A stretch of DNA of 32,418 bases from Ancylobacter defluvii (lineage in GTDB: Bacteria > Pseudomonadota > Alphaproteobacteria > Rhizobiales > Xanthobacteraceae), in assembly GCF_018390605.1 (NCBI RefSeq), contig NZ_JAHBGD010000013.1, positions 1 through 32,418 of the forward strand. The letters run 5' to 3'. Under the pieces are notes generated by a model. The model was not told where the DNA came from. It did not search any database and was given only the letters and a program-made list of their open reading frames with translations. Within the stretch, counting starts at the first letter, position 1, and the number at the start of each line of letters is the position of its first letter. Positions 15,589 through 23,144 of this stretch are shown piece by piece. The translations under genes were made by a program, and so were the position numbers.

Positions 15589-16235
15589 TGACGTCCGCCA
15601 TGCTGACCTCCTCCGCGCTTTACCTCGCGCAGGGCGCGCTGGTGACGATCGGCCTGTCACTGGGGATCATCGCCGTCGCCACCGTCGCCGGCATGCTGCT
15701 GGCCTTGCTCCGTCTCTATGGCTGGAGGCCTCTGGGGCTTCTGGCGGCAGCCTATGGGCTGGTGGCGCGCGGCGTGCCGCTGCTGGTGCTGCTGATCGGC
15801 AGCTATTTCAGCCTGCCCTATCTGGGCCTCGACATGCCGCTCTGGCTGGTCGTGGTGCTGATCGGCGGCCTGTACTTCGCCGCCTATGCCGCGGAGGTGT
15901 TCCGGGCAGCGCTGGCAGCGGTGCCGCGCACGCAGTGGGATGCCGGCCGGGCTTTGGGCATGCGGCGCTTTCAGCTCTTCACCATCGTGATCCTGCCGCA
16001 GGCGCGGCGTCTCAGCCTCCCGCCCTTCCTGAACGTGGCTCTGGTCGCGGTGAAGAACACGTCGCTGGTTTCCGCCATCGGCGGCTGGGAACTGGTCGCG
16101 GCCGGACGCGAGATCGGCGAGCGGACCATGGAAATACTCCCCGCCTACCTAGCCGTCGCTGCGTTCTATTTCGTGATCTGCTTCTCAATCTCGCAGATCG
16201 GGCGCCATGTCGAAAAGAAGATGCGCTATGTCTGA
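15588..16235 (+). CDS. Amino-acid ABC transporter permease 2 (right module)
   Basis: 215 residues from the ATG that shares one base with the preceding stop codon; a longer in-frame reading from 14865 only passes through the previous gene in another frame. It is an inner-membrane subunit with ALYLAQGALVTIGLSLGIIA, LVARGVPLLVLLIGSYFSLP and the coupling loop DAGRALGMRRFQLFTIVILPQARR. The last residues (IGRHVEKKMRYV) are the usual positive tail. It forms the second half of the channel with permease 1. Confidence 0.92.
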   Translation: MTSAMLTSSALYLAQGALVTIGLSLGIIAVATVAGMLLALLRLYGWRPLGLLAAAYGLVARGVPLLVLLIGSYFSLPYLGLDMPLWLVVVLIGGLYFAAYAAEVFRAALAAVPRTQWDAGRALGMRRFQLFTIVILPQARRLSLPPFLNVALVAVKNTSLVSAIGGWELVAAGREIGERTMEILPAYLAVAAFYFVICFSISQIGRHVEKKMRYV

Positions 16236-17034
16236 CCTCATCCCCCCTGCCACCCCCGCGCCGCTGGTCGTCATCGACCGCGTGGGCAAGTCGTTTGGCC
16301 CGGTCGAAGTCCTCAAGGAGGTCAGCCTCACCGTCGCCGCAGGGGACGTGCTCTCCCTCATCGGCCCCAGCGGGTCGGGCAAGACCACGCTTCTGCGCTG
16401 CGTGAACTACCTCGAAACCTATGAGCGGGGCCTGATCACCATCGCCGGCGAAAGCGTCGGCATCGAGCAACTGCCCGATGGTCGGCGCCGCCGCAAGTCG
16501 GACCGGCAGATCGCGGCACTTCGGGCGCAAGTCGGCATGGTGTTCCAGCACTACAACCTGTTCCCGCATCTCGACGTGCTGGAGAATCTCACCGTGGCGC
16601 CGTGCCGCGTTCATGGTGAGGCGCTGGGTCCGGTGCGTGAGCGCGCGCTCGCCCTTCTCGAGCGGGTCGGCCTTGCCGATAAGCGCCACCGCTATCCTTC
16701 CGAGCTTTCAGGCGGCCAGCAGCAGCGGGTAGCGATCGCCCGGGCGCTCACCATGCAGCCCCGCCTGCTTCTGCTCGATGAGGTGACCTCCGCCCTCGAC
16801 CCGGAACTGGTGGGCGAGGTGCTCGACGTCATCACCTCGCTGGCGGCCGACGGCATCACCATGATGATCGTGACCCATGAAATGGCTTTCGCACGCGAAG
16901 TTTCGACCTCGGTCGCCTTCATGGCGGAAGGCCGGCTCATCGAGAACGGGACACCGGAGGCCATCTTCGAGGCGCCCCATCACGAACGCCTGCGCAGCTT
17001 CATGCAGCGCTACCGCGCGGGGAACCGGCTGTGA
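16228..17034 (+). CDS. Amino-acid ABC transporter ATPase (right module)
   Basis: 268 residues from the ATG at 16228, which overlaps the permease stop by 8 nt; an upstream ATG at 16207 is possible. It has Walker A GPSGSGKT (46-53), Q-loop Gln107, signature LSGGQQQR (160-167), Walker B LLLLDE (180-185) and switch His217, all intact. The residue after the Walker B Glu is Val (DEVTSALDPE) where the family mostly has Pro. It couples ATP hydrolysis to the two permeases just upstream. Confidence 0.94.
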   Translation: MSDLIPPATPAPLVVIDRVGKSFGPVEVLKEVSLTVAAGDVLSLIGPSGSGKTTLLRCVNYLETYERGLITIAGESVGIEQLPDGRRRRKSDRQIAALRAQVGMVFQHYNLFPHLDVLENLTVAPCRVHGEALGPVRERALALLERVGLADKRHRYPSELSGGQQQRVAIARALTMQPRLLLLDEVTSALDPELVGEVLDVITSLAADGITMMIVTHEMAFAREVSTSVAFMAEGRLIENGTPEAIFEAPHHERLRSFMQRYRAGNRL

Positions 17035-17066
17035 GAGCGCCTTCATCCATCCAGGAATTCACCTCA

Positions 17067-18188
17067 ATGTCCGCCCCCTTGCGCCCGACCTGGTGCGAGA
17101 TCGATCTCGGCGCCATCGCTCACAATGTGCGCCAGCTGCGCCACCTCATCGGTCCGGCTGTCGCGATTTATATGTGCCTCAAAGGCGACGCGAGCGGCTG
17201 CGGCGCCGCGGAAGTAGCGCGGCGGGCCGAGGCGGAAGGCGTCGACGGCTTCGCGTTCGGCAACATCGACAGTGCCCTCGCCTGCCGCGCCGCCGGCATC
17301 AAACGCCCGATCCTGCTCTATCCCACCTGCCTGCCCGACAGCGCGCCCCTGCTGGAACAGGCTGAACTGATGCCCACGCTCTCCACGCTGGGGGACGTCG
17401 TCCTCTGGGATCGGGCGGCCCGCCACCGCCTGCCGGTTTTCCTGAAGATCGACGGCGGGGGCTTCCGGGCCGGCGCCTTCCCGCATGAGGCCGCGGCGAT
17501 GGCGCGTGCGATCACCGATAGCCGTCATCTTCGTCTGGCGGGGGTCTATGGCCACCCGATGACGAGTTACGGCTTCGATGACGAGCCCTACACCCTCGCC
17601 CAACTCGACGCGATCAAGCGGGCGCTTGCCGCCATCGAGGCGGAAGGCATCGAGGTGCCGATCCGCATGACCTCCAGCTCAGCGATCGTCCTGGGCCATC
17701 CCAACGCGGATCTGAATGCGGTGGATCCGGGGCGGCTTGTGGTCGGCATGTCGTTCCAGTCGGTGGCCAAGCGGCACGCAAGCTGGAAGCCCGCGCTGGT
17801 GGGATTGAAAAGCCGGCTTGTCATGGTGCGCGCGCTCGCGCCGACGGATGATCTCGTCCGGGCGCCCTTTCTGAGGCTCCGCCCGAACATGCGCTTGGGG
17901 CTCATTCCCTTCGGCTGGAGCGATGGCTATCCCAAGTCCATGCCGCCCAACGCTACGGCGCTGATCCGCGGAAGGCGGGTTCCGCTGCTCGGCCCCTCGC
18001 ACTCGGAACTGCTGCGCGTGGACCTGACGGATGTGCCGGACGCGCAGGTCGGCGACGAGGTGGTCCTCCTCGGCCGTTCGGGTGATGTCGCTATCCAGAT
18101 TGAGGAACTGGCGGAACAGTGGCGGATGTCGACGCACGAGCTGTTTCCCGCCATCGGAAAGACCCTACCGCGTCGTTACATCGACTAA
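17067..18188 (+). CDS. Alanine-racemase-fold protein lacking catalytic tyrosines
   Basis: 373 residues from the ATG at 17067, with an AGGAA ribosome-binding site; a GTG at 17031 touching the ATPase gene would add 12. It follows the fold-type III PLP enzyme plan: a barrel opening WCEIDLGAIAHNVRQLR, then Lys39 (in CLKGDASGCG), at the place of the PLP lysine in KANAYGHG, KIDGGGFRAG for the usual KVDTGMGRLG, and a C-terminal beta domain (LIPFGWSDGYPK). By ungapped comparison with Geobacillus alanine racemase as I recall it, Tyr43 is Ser, the catalytic Tyr265 is Arg265, Tyr354 is His, and the Arg contacting the PLP ring nitrogen (Arg219) is Asp. Ordinary racemisation is therefore doubtful, while PLP binding through Lys39 remains possible. 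It is the last gene of the right ABC operon, so it probably acts on the imported compound. Confidence 0.8.
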   Translation: MSAPLRPTWCEIDLGAIAHNVRQLRHLIGPAVAIYMCLKGDASGCGAAEVARRAEAEGVDGFAFGNIDSALACRAAGIKRPILLYPTCLPDSAPLLEQAELMPTLSTLGDVVLWDRAARHRLPVFLKIDGGGFRAGAFPHEAAAMARAITDSRHLRLAGVYGHPMTSYGFDDEPYTLAQLDAIKRALAAIEAEGIEVPIRMTSSSAIVLGHPNADLNAVDPGRLVVGMSFQSVAKRHASWKPALVGLKSRLVMVRALAPTDDLVRAPFLRLRPNMRLGLIPFGWSDGYPKSMPPNATALIRGRRVPLLGPSHSELLRVDLTDVPDAQVGDEVVLLGRSGDVAIQIEELAEQWRMSTHELFPAIGKTLPRRYID

Positions 18189-18450
18189 ACTCGACGTCTT
18201 AGAGCTCTCCGCCACAGTCCCGATGGCATCCGGGCCGGAACAGATGCGCCATTGCCCTGCGGCACTCAAGCCCCCCGTACCCGTGCTTCCGTGCCGGCAT
18301 TGCGGCACTGCCCCAAGCAGTGCCGGCAATGGAACGGTGCCGCTGCAATTGCATCAAGCGCGCAAAATCCCTGCGGATGCGCCGCAATTCCGGCCAGGGA
18401 AACTGCCGCCCCTCGGCGCCATCGGCCCGACGGCGATCAGCACGTCGAGC
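18189..18450. other. Spacer after the right ABC operon
   Basis: About 260 nt without a convincing gene. It contains a GC hairpin at 18303-18325. In-frame sequence leading into the XRE remnant is open but does not resemble a protein. Confidence 0.4.
18303..18325. terminator. GC hairpin downstream of the racemase-like gene
   Basis: CGGCACTGC-CCCAA-GCAGTGCCG, a perfect 9-bp stem with a 5-nt loop, 115 nt after the operon's last stop codon. There is no T-run, so it would be a weak or factor-assisted terminator at best. Confidence 0.35.
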
Positions 18451-18630
18451 TTGGCCACCCAAGCTGCAGTTTCCACCCAGACCGTGACGCGTCTTGAGCG
18501 CGGTGAGGCGTTGAAGGCGGCAACGGTCGGGCGTCTTCAAGCTGCGCTCGAAGCTGCCGGCATCGAGTTCATTCCGGAAAATGGGGGCGGCGCCGGTGCG
18601 CGCTTCCGGAAGCCGTCCGTGTCGAGCTAA
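18451..18630 (+). pseudogene. XRE-type regulator remnant, C-terminal part
   Basis: The last 59 codons of a plus-strand frame read as the second half of a short XRE helix-turn-helix protein: LATQAAVSTQTVTRLERGEA, then AATVGRLQAALEAAGIEFIP and the family's usual ENGGG tail. The expected first helices (the ARALLGWSQ-type opening) are absent upstream in all three frames, and the sequence before it is not protein-like. It looks like a 5'-decayed gene. A short intact protein starting at 18223 is the alternative but less likely. Confidence 0.6.
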
Positions 18631-19392
18631 CGGCGCCTGTGCCGACACTGTCGGCCGACAGGACGACCATTATTGCCCAAATCGAGAACCAGCCGATAGT
18701 TCGAATTAATCCTTGCGCTCCGCCAAATATCTCATAGCACTACACTGGAAATCACCCAAAATCATACAATACATTGAAATTTTTTATCTATTTGCCAGAA
18801 TTCCTATTCTATAAAAATACTTATTACATAAATTTCTAATGCTCTACCGAAGGTATTTTTGCTTTCTCAGGGAGCCCTCCCCTTCCAGGTAAATCGTCAC
18901 AAACCCATACGCCTCAACGCTCCCCCCTTTGTGCACTCGCCTGCTCCGCTTGCGGTGCGGTACAAATCGCGCCTCAAATGCGTTGCAACATCGGGTACAG
19001 TGTGAGCGGCAGCGGCATTGATCGCGATGTGAAGCGCGGTCCGCGCACCGGCGTCTATCTCCCCCTTCGGCACTACAGATGCCCGGATGCCACAAGCACC
19101 GGAACCCCGGATGCCGTCCCCCTCGCCCACTCTCCCTCCCGTTCGCGACCATCCCCGCGCCGGGTTGCTGGCGATGAGGCCATTCTGGCCGGGAGGCCGC
19201 AGCCGCCGCCATCCAAGCTCCTGACGAAACAAGGCCTTCCTTGCCGATGGAGCCGGCCCGCGGCGCCCCCTGGCCCCGCGAGAAGGCACATTGAGGCGCC
19301 CCTGCGAAAAAGGGGCGCCTCAAGCGCCCCTTTCGAATCGGTCGATCGTCCCGGACGTCGCCGCCCCGGCAAACCGTCTCAGGTGTCGCCGG
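18631..19392. other. Gene-poor stretch with AT-rich island
   Basis: About 760 nt. A dyad GCCGACA-C-TGTCGGC lies at 18641-18655. The part from about 18661 to 18870 is markedly AT-rich against its GC-rich surroundings, with runs such as TTTTTTATCTATTTG and CTATAAAAATAC. The rest returns to high GC but its open frames show no protein features. The far end carries the terminator of the Aae operon. Confidence 0.5.
19307..19333 (-). terminator. Rho-independent terminator of the aae operon
   Basis: Read on the minus strand, AAAGGGGCGC-TTGAG-GCGCCCCTTT forms a 10-bp GC-rich stem followed directly by further Ts (TTTTT in total), about 60 nt after the aaeA stop codon. A second, longer 13-bp stem (19291-19303 with 19311-19323) overlaps it and could form instead. 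Confidence 0.8.
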
Positions 19393-20259
19393 TCACTTCT
19401 CCAGCACCGATACCGTGGCGGTGAGGCCGGCGACCAGTTGCACGCCGTCCGGCGCCTCGTCGAGCACGATGCGCACCGGCACGCGCTGGGCCAGCCGCAC
19501 CCAGCTGAAGGTCGGGTTGATATTGGCGAGCAATCCATTGCCGACCGTGCGCTCGCGGTCCTCGATACCGGTGGCGATGCTCTCGACATGGCCGCGCAGC
19601 GGCGCCGCCTGCCCCATCAGCCGGATCGACACCGGCGCGCCGACGCGGATGCGGGCCAGCTTGGTCTCCTCGAAATAGCCTTCGATCCGCAGCGAATCGG
19701 TATCGACCAGCGCGACCTTGGCGGTGCCGGCGGTCACATAGTCGCCGGGCCGCAGGCTGAGATTGGAGATGGTGCCGTTGACCGGCGCCTTCACTTCGGT
19801 GCGTTCGAGATTGAGCTTGGCGAGTTCGCGGTCGGCCAGCGCCTGCCGATAGGAGGCGGCGGCCTCGGCCTCCGACATGCGCATCTGCTCGGTCTTCTGC
19901 TCCGACACGACGTCCTTGAGCTGCTCATAGCGCTCGCGGTCGCGCTTGGCCTGGTCGAGCGTCGCCTTGCGGCCGTCGACGACGGCCTCGGCCTGCTCCA
20001 GCGCAATGGCGAAGCGGGCGCGGTCGATGCGGAACAGCACGTCGCCCTTCTTCACCGCCTGATTGTCCTGCACCAGCACGTCGCTGACGAAGCCGGCGAC
20101 ATCCGGTGCGACGCCGACCACGTCCGCGCGCACCTTGGCGTCGCGCGTCCACGGATCGTCCATGTAATGCGCCCAGAGCTCGCGCCCGGCGCCGAACGCG
20201 GCGAGGACGAGGACAAGCGTGACGATGACGCGGATGGCGCCGCGAAACGAAACCTTCAT
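19393..20259 (-). CDS. aaeA: HlyD-family membrane fusion protein (AaeA-like)
   Basis: 288 residues from the ATG at 20259, which overlaps the preceding stop as ATGA. One N-terminal membrane anchor (about 8-27) precedes a periplasmic adaptor. The beta-barrel/lipoyl part begins DPWTRDAKVRADVVGVAPDVAGFVSDVLVQDNQAVKKGDVLFRID, the typical EmrA/AaeA opening. A coiled-coil hairpin (about 80-150, rich in Ala, Glu and Arg) and the second lipoyl half (VKAPVNGTISNLSLRPGDYV) follow. It links the inner-membrane pump to the outer membrane. Its neighbours, AaeX-like and AaeB-like, make this an aromatic-carboxylate efflux system like E. coli AaeAB; the substrate is inferred from that. Confidence 0.9.
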   Translation of the reverse strand: MKVSFRGAIRVIVTLVLVLAAFGAGRELWAHYMDDPWTRDAKVRADVVGVAPDVAGFVSDVLVQDNQAVKKGDVLFRIDRARFAIALEQAEAVVDGRKATLDQAKRDRERYEQLKDVVSEQKTEQMRMSEAEAAASYRQALADRELAKLNLERTEVKAPVNGTISNLSLRPGDYVTAGTAKVALVDTDSLRIEGYFEETKLARIRVGAPVSIRLMGQAAPLRGHVESIATGIEDRERTVGNGLLANINPTFSWVRLAQRVPVRIVLDEAPDGVQLVAGLTATVSVLEK

Positions 20260-20465
20260 GACAGCCACCATTGGGACAGCAGGGACATGCCCTGCAGAAG
20301 AACGACGTAGAGGGCGATGTCGAACAGCCCGCGATGCCAGACCAGGGCATAGACGCCGAGGAAGGCCAGCACCCGCCGCACCACGAGGCTCACCAGCAGC
20401 GTCGCCACCATCAGCGCCAGCAGGTTGGGGACGTAGACACCGTAGATATCGATTTCACCGGACAT
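20256..20465 (-). CDS. aaeX: DUF1656 small membrane protein (AaeX-like)
   Basis: 69 residues from the ATG at 20465, 4 nt after the aaeB stop. It has two hydrophobic helices (about 12-29 and 50-66) with the family opening GEIDIYGVYVPNLLALMVAT. Proteins of this family sit almost invariably between an AaeB-type pump and an AaeA-type fusion protein, as here. Role unknown; probably a small accessory subunit of the pump. Confidence 0.9.
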   Translation of the reverse strand: MSGEIDIYGVYVPNLLALMVATLLVSLVVRRVLAFLGVYALVWHRGLFDIALYVVLLQGMSLLSQWWLS

Positions 20466-20469
20466 GGGA

Positions 20470-22545
20470 TCACTCCGCCGCCAGCAGCATCGGCTGGCCC
20501 GAACGCTCCGGCGCGAAGCCACCGGCGGGCCCCGGCGCATCCGGGAAGAACACCCGCCTCAGGCCGACCAGCGCGTCGAGCGTGCGCCGCGCCTCCGCGC
20601 CGGTGTGGCGGGCGGCGAGACGAAGCGCGACGTCGAGCGCCGCGCAGAGCGGCTCGGAGGGCGCGACCAGCCTGCGGCGCGCGGCGCGTTCGCGATACAG
20701 CGCCGCGACGCCGGCCAGCACCGCATCGATGGCCGCGCGATCGTCCGCCGCCAGGCCGCGCCGCGTCTTCTGCAGCTCGACGATGTTGAAGCCGACGCGC
20801 ACCTCGGCGAAGCCGTCGACCTTGGCCAGCTCGCGGTCGTCGATAGTGGCGATCCGCGGCACCAGCTGGCCCAGCCGGTCGAGCATGCGGCCGGCAAGGC
20901 GCTCATGATCGCCGTGATGGCGGCCGGACGCGGTCTCGGCGAGGTCGTTCCATCCGGCCTGCACCAGGCGCCGTGCTGCGATCTCCGCACCGAAGGGGCG
21001 CGTCGCGATGGTCCACACCAGGGCGAAGGTCAGGCCCGCCATCGCCGCGAGCCCTTCATTGGCGAAGGTGCCGAAATCGACGCTGTAGCGGTTCTGCATC
21101 GCCACGAAGGAGGCGGTGTTCACCGCCATCAGCATGCCCAGCATGGTGAATTGCGGCCGCGGGATCAGCAGGCCGAGCAGCAGGAAGGGCGGCGCGAACA
21201 CCAGCACCAGCATCTCGAAATCATGGACCAGCGGCAGGATGCCGAACAGGTACACGCCGGAGACGACGATGCTGACGCCGGACCAGATCGCCATGGAGCG
21301 GATAAAGGGCGCCGGACGGTCCATCGCGGCGAAGAACGAGCAGGCGACCGCGGTCATCATCACCGCACCGCTGCCGCTCGACCAGCCGCTGGCGATCCAG
21401 AACGCGCTGGCGAGCAGGGTCGCGAGGACGCAGGAGCCGGCGGAGAACAGCATCAGGCCGAAATCATAGTGCCGCGCCCGCCCGAGCACCCGGCGATGGC
21501 GGAAGCGCGGACGCCAGGGGCCGGCGTGCTGGCCGCGCTCGATGTCGGCACGCAGGGACAGACAGTCGCTCCACAGCGCGACGATCTCGTCCAGCCGGTC
21601 GAGCGCGCTCACCTGCACCAGCTCGTCCCAGTTGGCGGCATCCTGCGGACGCAGGGCCCTCAGGGTGGCGGACAGCAGCTCCGCTTCGGCGGGATCGGCG
21701 TGGCGGCCCCGCGCGAACCAGTCCGCCACCCGCGGCAGCAACGCCGCCAGTTCCGGGGAGAGCGCGCCTTCCTGCGCCTTCAGCGCATGCAGGCGGTCGG
21801 CCAGCGAGGAGAGCAGCGGCATCAGCATGAGCAGCCGGCCGCGCAGTTCGCGCGCATGGGGCACCACGTCGCGCGTCGCCGCGTCATAGGACAGCTGGCT
21901 GATGATGAGATCGAGACCGATGATGTCGGCGGCGAGCTTCTGGCGGCGAAGCGGGGTCGCCGGCAGCGCGCCCTCGCCGCGCAGGATTTCACCCGCCCAG
22001 GACGCGGCATCGTCGAGCCAGCCGGCGATGCGCGTGGACAGCGCCGTGCCGACGCTGGTCGGGAACACCACCGCGCCGACCACCGTGGCGCAGGTGATGC
22101 CGATGACGATCTCCTCGCTGCGGGCCAGCGCGACGTCGAAGATCTGCTCCGGCGTGCCAATGGCCGGCAGCGCGATCAGCGGCAGGCTGTAGCCCGCCAG
22201 CATGAACACATAGCTGCGCGGCGTGCGGTCGAGCATGGAAATATAGAGCAGGGTACCGGTCCACAGCGCCACGACGAGGCTGAGCAGTTCCGGCGCATTG
22301 ACGAACAGCGGCACGAAGAACACCGCCGCGCTGGCGCCGATCAGCGTGCCGAGCGCGCGGTACAGTCCCTTGGAGCTGGTGGCGCCGGCGAGCGGGTTGG
22401 CCACGACATAGACCGCCGCCATCGCCCAGTAGGGGCGCGGCAGGTCGAAGGCCAGCGCGATGTAGAGCGCCAGCATGGAGGCGAGGAAGGCCTTCCCGGA
22501 GAACAGCCAGTCCCGCCAGGATGGCAGGGCCACCGGCAGGGTCAC
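20470..22545 (-). CDS. aaeB: FUSC-family efflux pump (AaeB-like)
   Basis: 691 residues, inner membrane. The layout is that of the FUSC/AaeB family: a first bundle of helices (about 15-190) that opens FLASMLALYIALAFDLPRPYWAMAAVYVVANPLAGATSSKG, a cytoplasmic helical stretch (about 190-355), a second bundle (about 365-500) and a cytoplasmic C-terminal domain. In E. coli this class exports p-hydroxybenzoate and related aromatic acids with AaeA. The start overlaps the marR stop by 4 nt, so the operon reads marR-aaeB-aaeX-aaeA. Confidence 0.92.
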   Translation of the reverse strand: MTLPVALPSWRDWLFSGKAFLASMLALYIALAFDLPRPYWAMAAVYVVANPLAGATSSKGLYRALGTLIGASAAVFFVPLFVNAPELLSLVVALWTGTLLYISMLDRTPRSYVFMLAGYSLPLIALPAIGTPEQIFDVALARSEEIVIGITCATVVGAVVFPTSVGTALSTRIAGWLDDAASWAGEILRGEGALPATPLRRQKLAADIIGLDLIISQLSYDAATRDVVPHARELRGRLLMLMPLLSSLADRLHALKAQEGALSPELAALLPRVADWFARGRHADPAEAELLSATLRALRPQDAANWDELVQVSALDRLDEIVALWSDCLSLRADIERGQHAGPWRPRFRHRRVLGRARHYDFGLMLFSAGSCVLATLLASAFWIASGWSSGSGAVMMTAVACSFFAAMDRPAPFIRSMAIWSGVSIVVSGVYLFGILPLVHDFEMLVLVFAPPFLLLGLLIPRPQFTMLGMLMAVNTASFVAMQNRYSVDFGTFANEGLAAMAGLTFALVWTIATRPFGAEIAARRLVQAGWNDLAETASGRHHGDHERLAGRMLDRLGQLVPRIATIDDRELAKVDGFAEVRVGFNIVELQKTRRGLAADDRAAIDAVLAGVAALYRERAARRRLVAPSEPLCAALDVALRLAARHTGAEARRTLDALVGLRRVFFPDAPGPAGGFAPERSGQPMLLAAE

Positions 22546-23000
22546 GACGACACCTCCTCCGCCGAACGGGCGGACACCTCGTCGAAGGCCTTCAGAACGC
22601 GCAGCGCGGCTTCCAGGTCGGACGGATCGATAGGGGCGAGCACCTGCCCGCGCACCTCCACCAGAACCTCTTCTATGTGCGCGGCGAGTTGCTCGCCGGC
22701 CTCGGTCAGCCAGATGGTCTTGGCGCGGCGGTCGGTGGGGTCGTCCCGCCGCTCGATGAGATCGGAAGCGGCAAGCTGGTCAAGCAGCCGCACCAGTGAC
22801 GGGCCTTCGATGCCGACATAGGCGGCGAGCGTCACCTGGCGCACCCCGCCGCCCAGCCGGCCGGTCCACAGCAGCGGCGCGGCGCAGGCTTCGGAAATGC
22901 CCAGCGCTTCAAGCTCCCGCTCGGCAATGCGGCGCCATTGGCGGCCGGCCTGGAGAAGCTGGGCGGTGAGCGCCCGCCGAAGGTTGTCGATCTGGTTCAT
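22542..23000 (-). CDS. MarR-family transcriptional regulator
   Basis: 152 residues. The winged helix-turn-helix is at about 55-100 (VTLAAYVGIEGPSLVRLLDQLAASDLIERRDDPTDRRAKTIWLT), with the DxRDRR-like wing DPTDRR and flanking dimerisation helices. It is the first gene of the efflux operon, so a self-repressing regulator that releases DNA on binding an aromatic acid is the likely model; E. coli uses a divergent LysR (AaeR) instead. A candidate promoter and operator sit directly in front of the start codon, which leaves a very short leader. Confidence 0.93.
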   Translation of the reverse strand: MNQIDNLRRALTAQLLQAGRQWRRIAERELEALGISEACAAPLLWTGRLGGGVRQVTLAAYVGIEGPSLVRLLDQLAASDLIERRDDPTDRRAKTIWLTEAGEQLAAHIEEVLVEVRGQVLAPIDPSDLEAALRVLKAFDEVSARSAEEVSS

Positions 23001-23002
23001 GG

Positions 23003-23027
23003 CCTAATTAATAGGATACGAATTATA
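23003..23027 (-). promoter_or_regulatory. Candidate promoter and operator of the marR-aae operon
   Basis: On the minus strand TATAAT (23022-23027) is an ideal -10 box, with a weak GTCGAT near the right place for a -35. CCTATTAATTAGG (23003-23015), with arms CCTA/TAGG, covers the expected transcription start and abuts the ATG. The 12-nt part TATCCTATTAAT recurs with one change (TATTCTATTAAT) at 28551-28562. Confidence 0.6.
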
Positions 23028-23144
23028 TTTTCGCAAACAAATTATCGACCGCCGCACAGGCTCGTGATCGCCCTGCTGCTCGCCGGTCGCGGGATCGCTG
23101 ACTGGAAACTGGTATCGGCTCGCCGTCCGGCGACGCAGCCCCGG

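Noticed and set aside
14095..15660. Minus-strand open frame of 521 codons
   Set aside because: It is antisense to the right module's binding protein and permeases, which have signal peptide, helices and family motifs.
18844..19323. Minus-strand open frames in the gene-poor stretch
   Set aside because: The translations are rich in Arg, Gly and Cys with no fold features and no ribosome-binding site, and they would run past the aae terminator.
20464..22821. Long plus-strand open frame (785 codons) opposite the efflux pump
   Set aside because: It is antisense to the well-supported aaeB and marR genes, very rich in Arg, Gln, His and Gly, and shows no domain. Such frames are common opposite GC-rich genes.
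23005..23025. TAATT-N11-AATTA as the MarR operator
   Set aside because: The symmetric arms are short and AT-only; the CCTA/TAGG repeat within it, shared with a second locus, is the better candidate.
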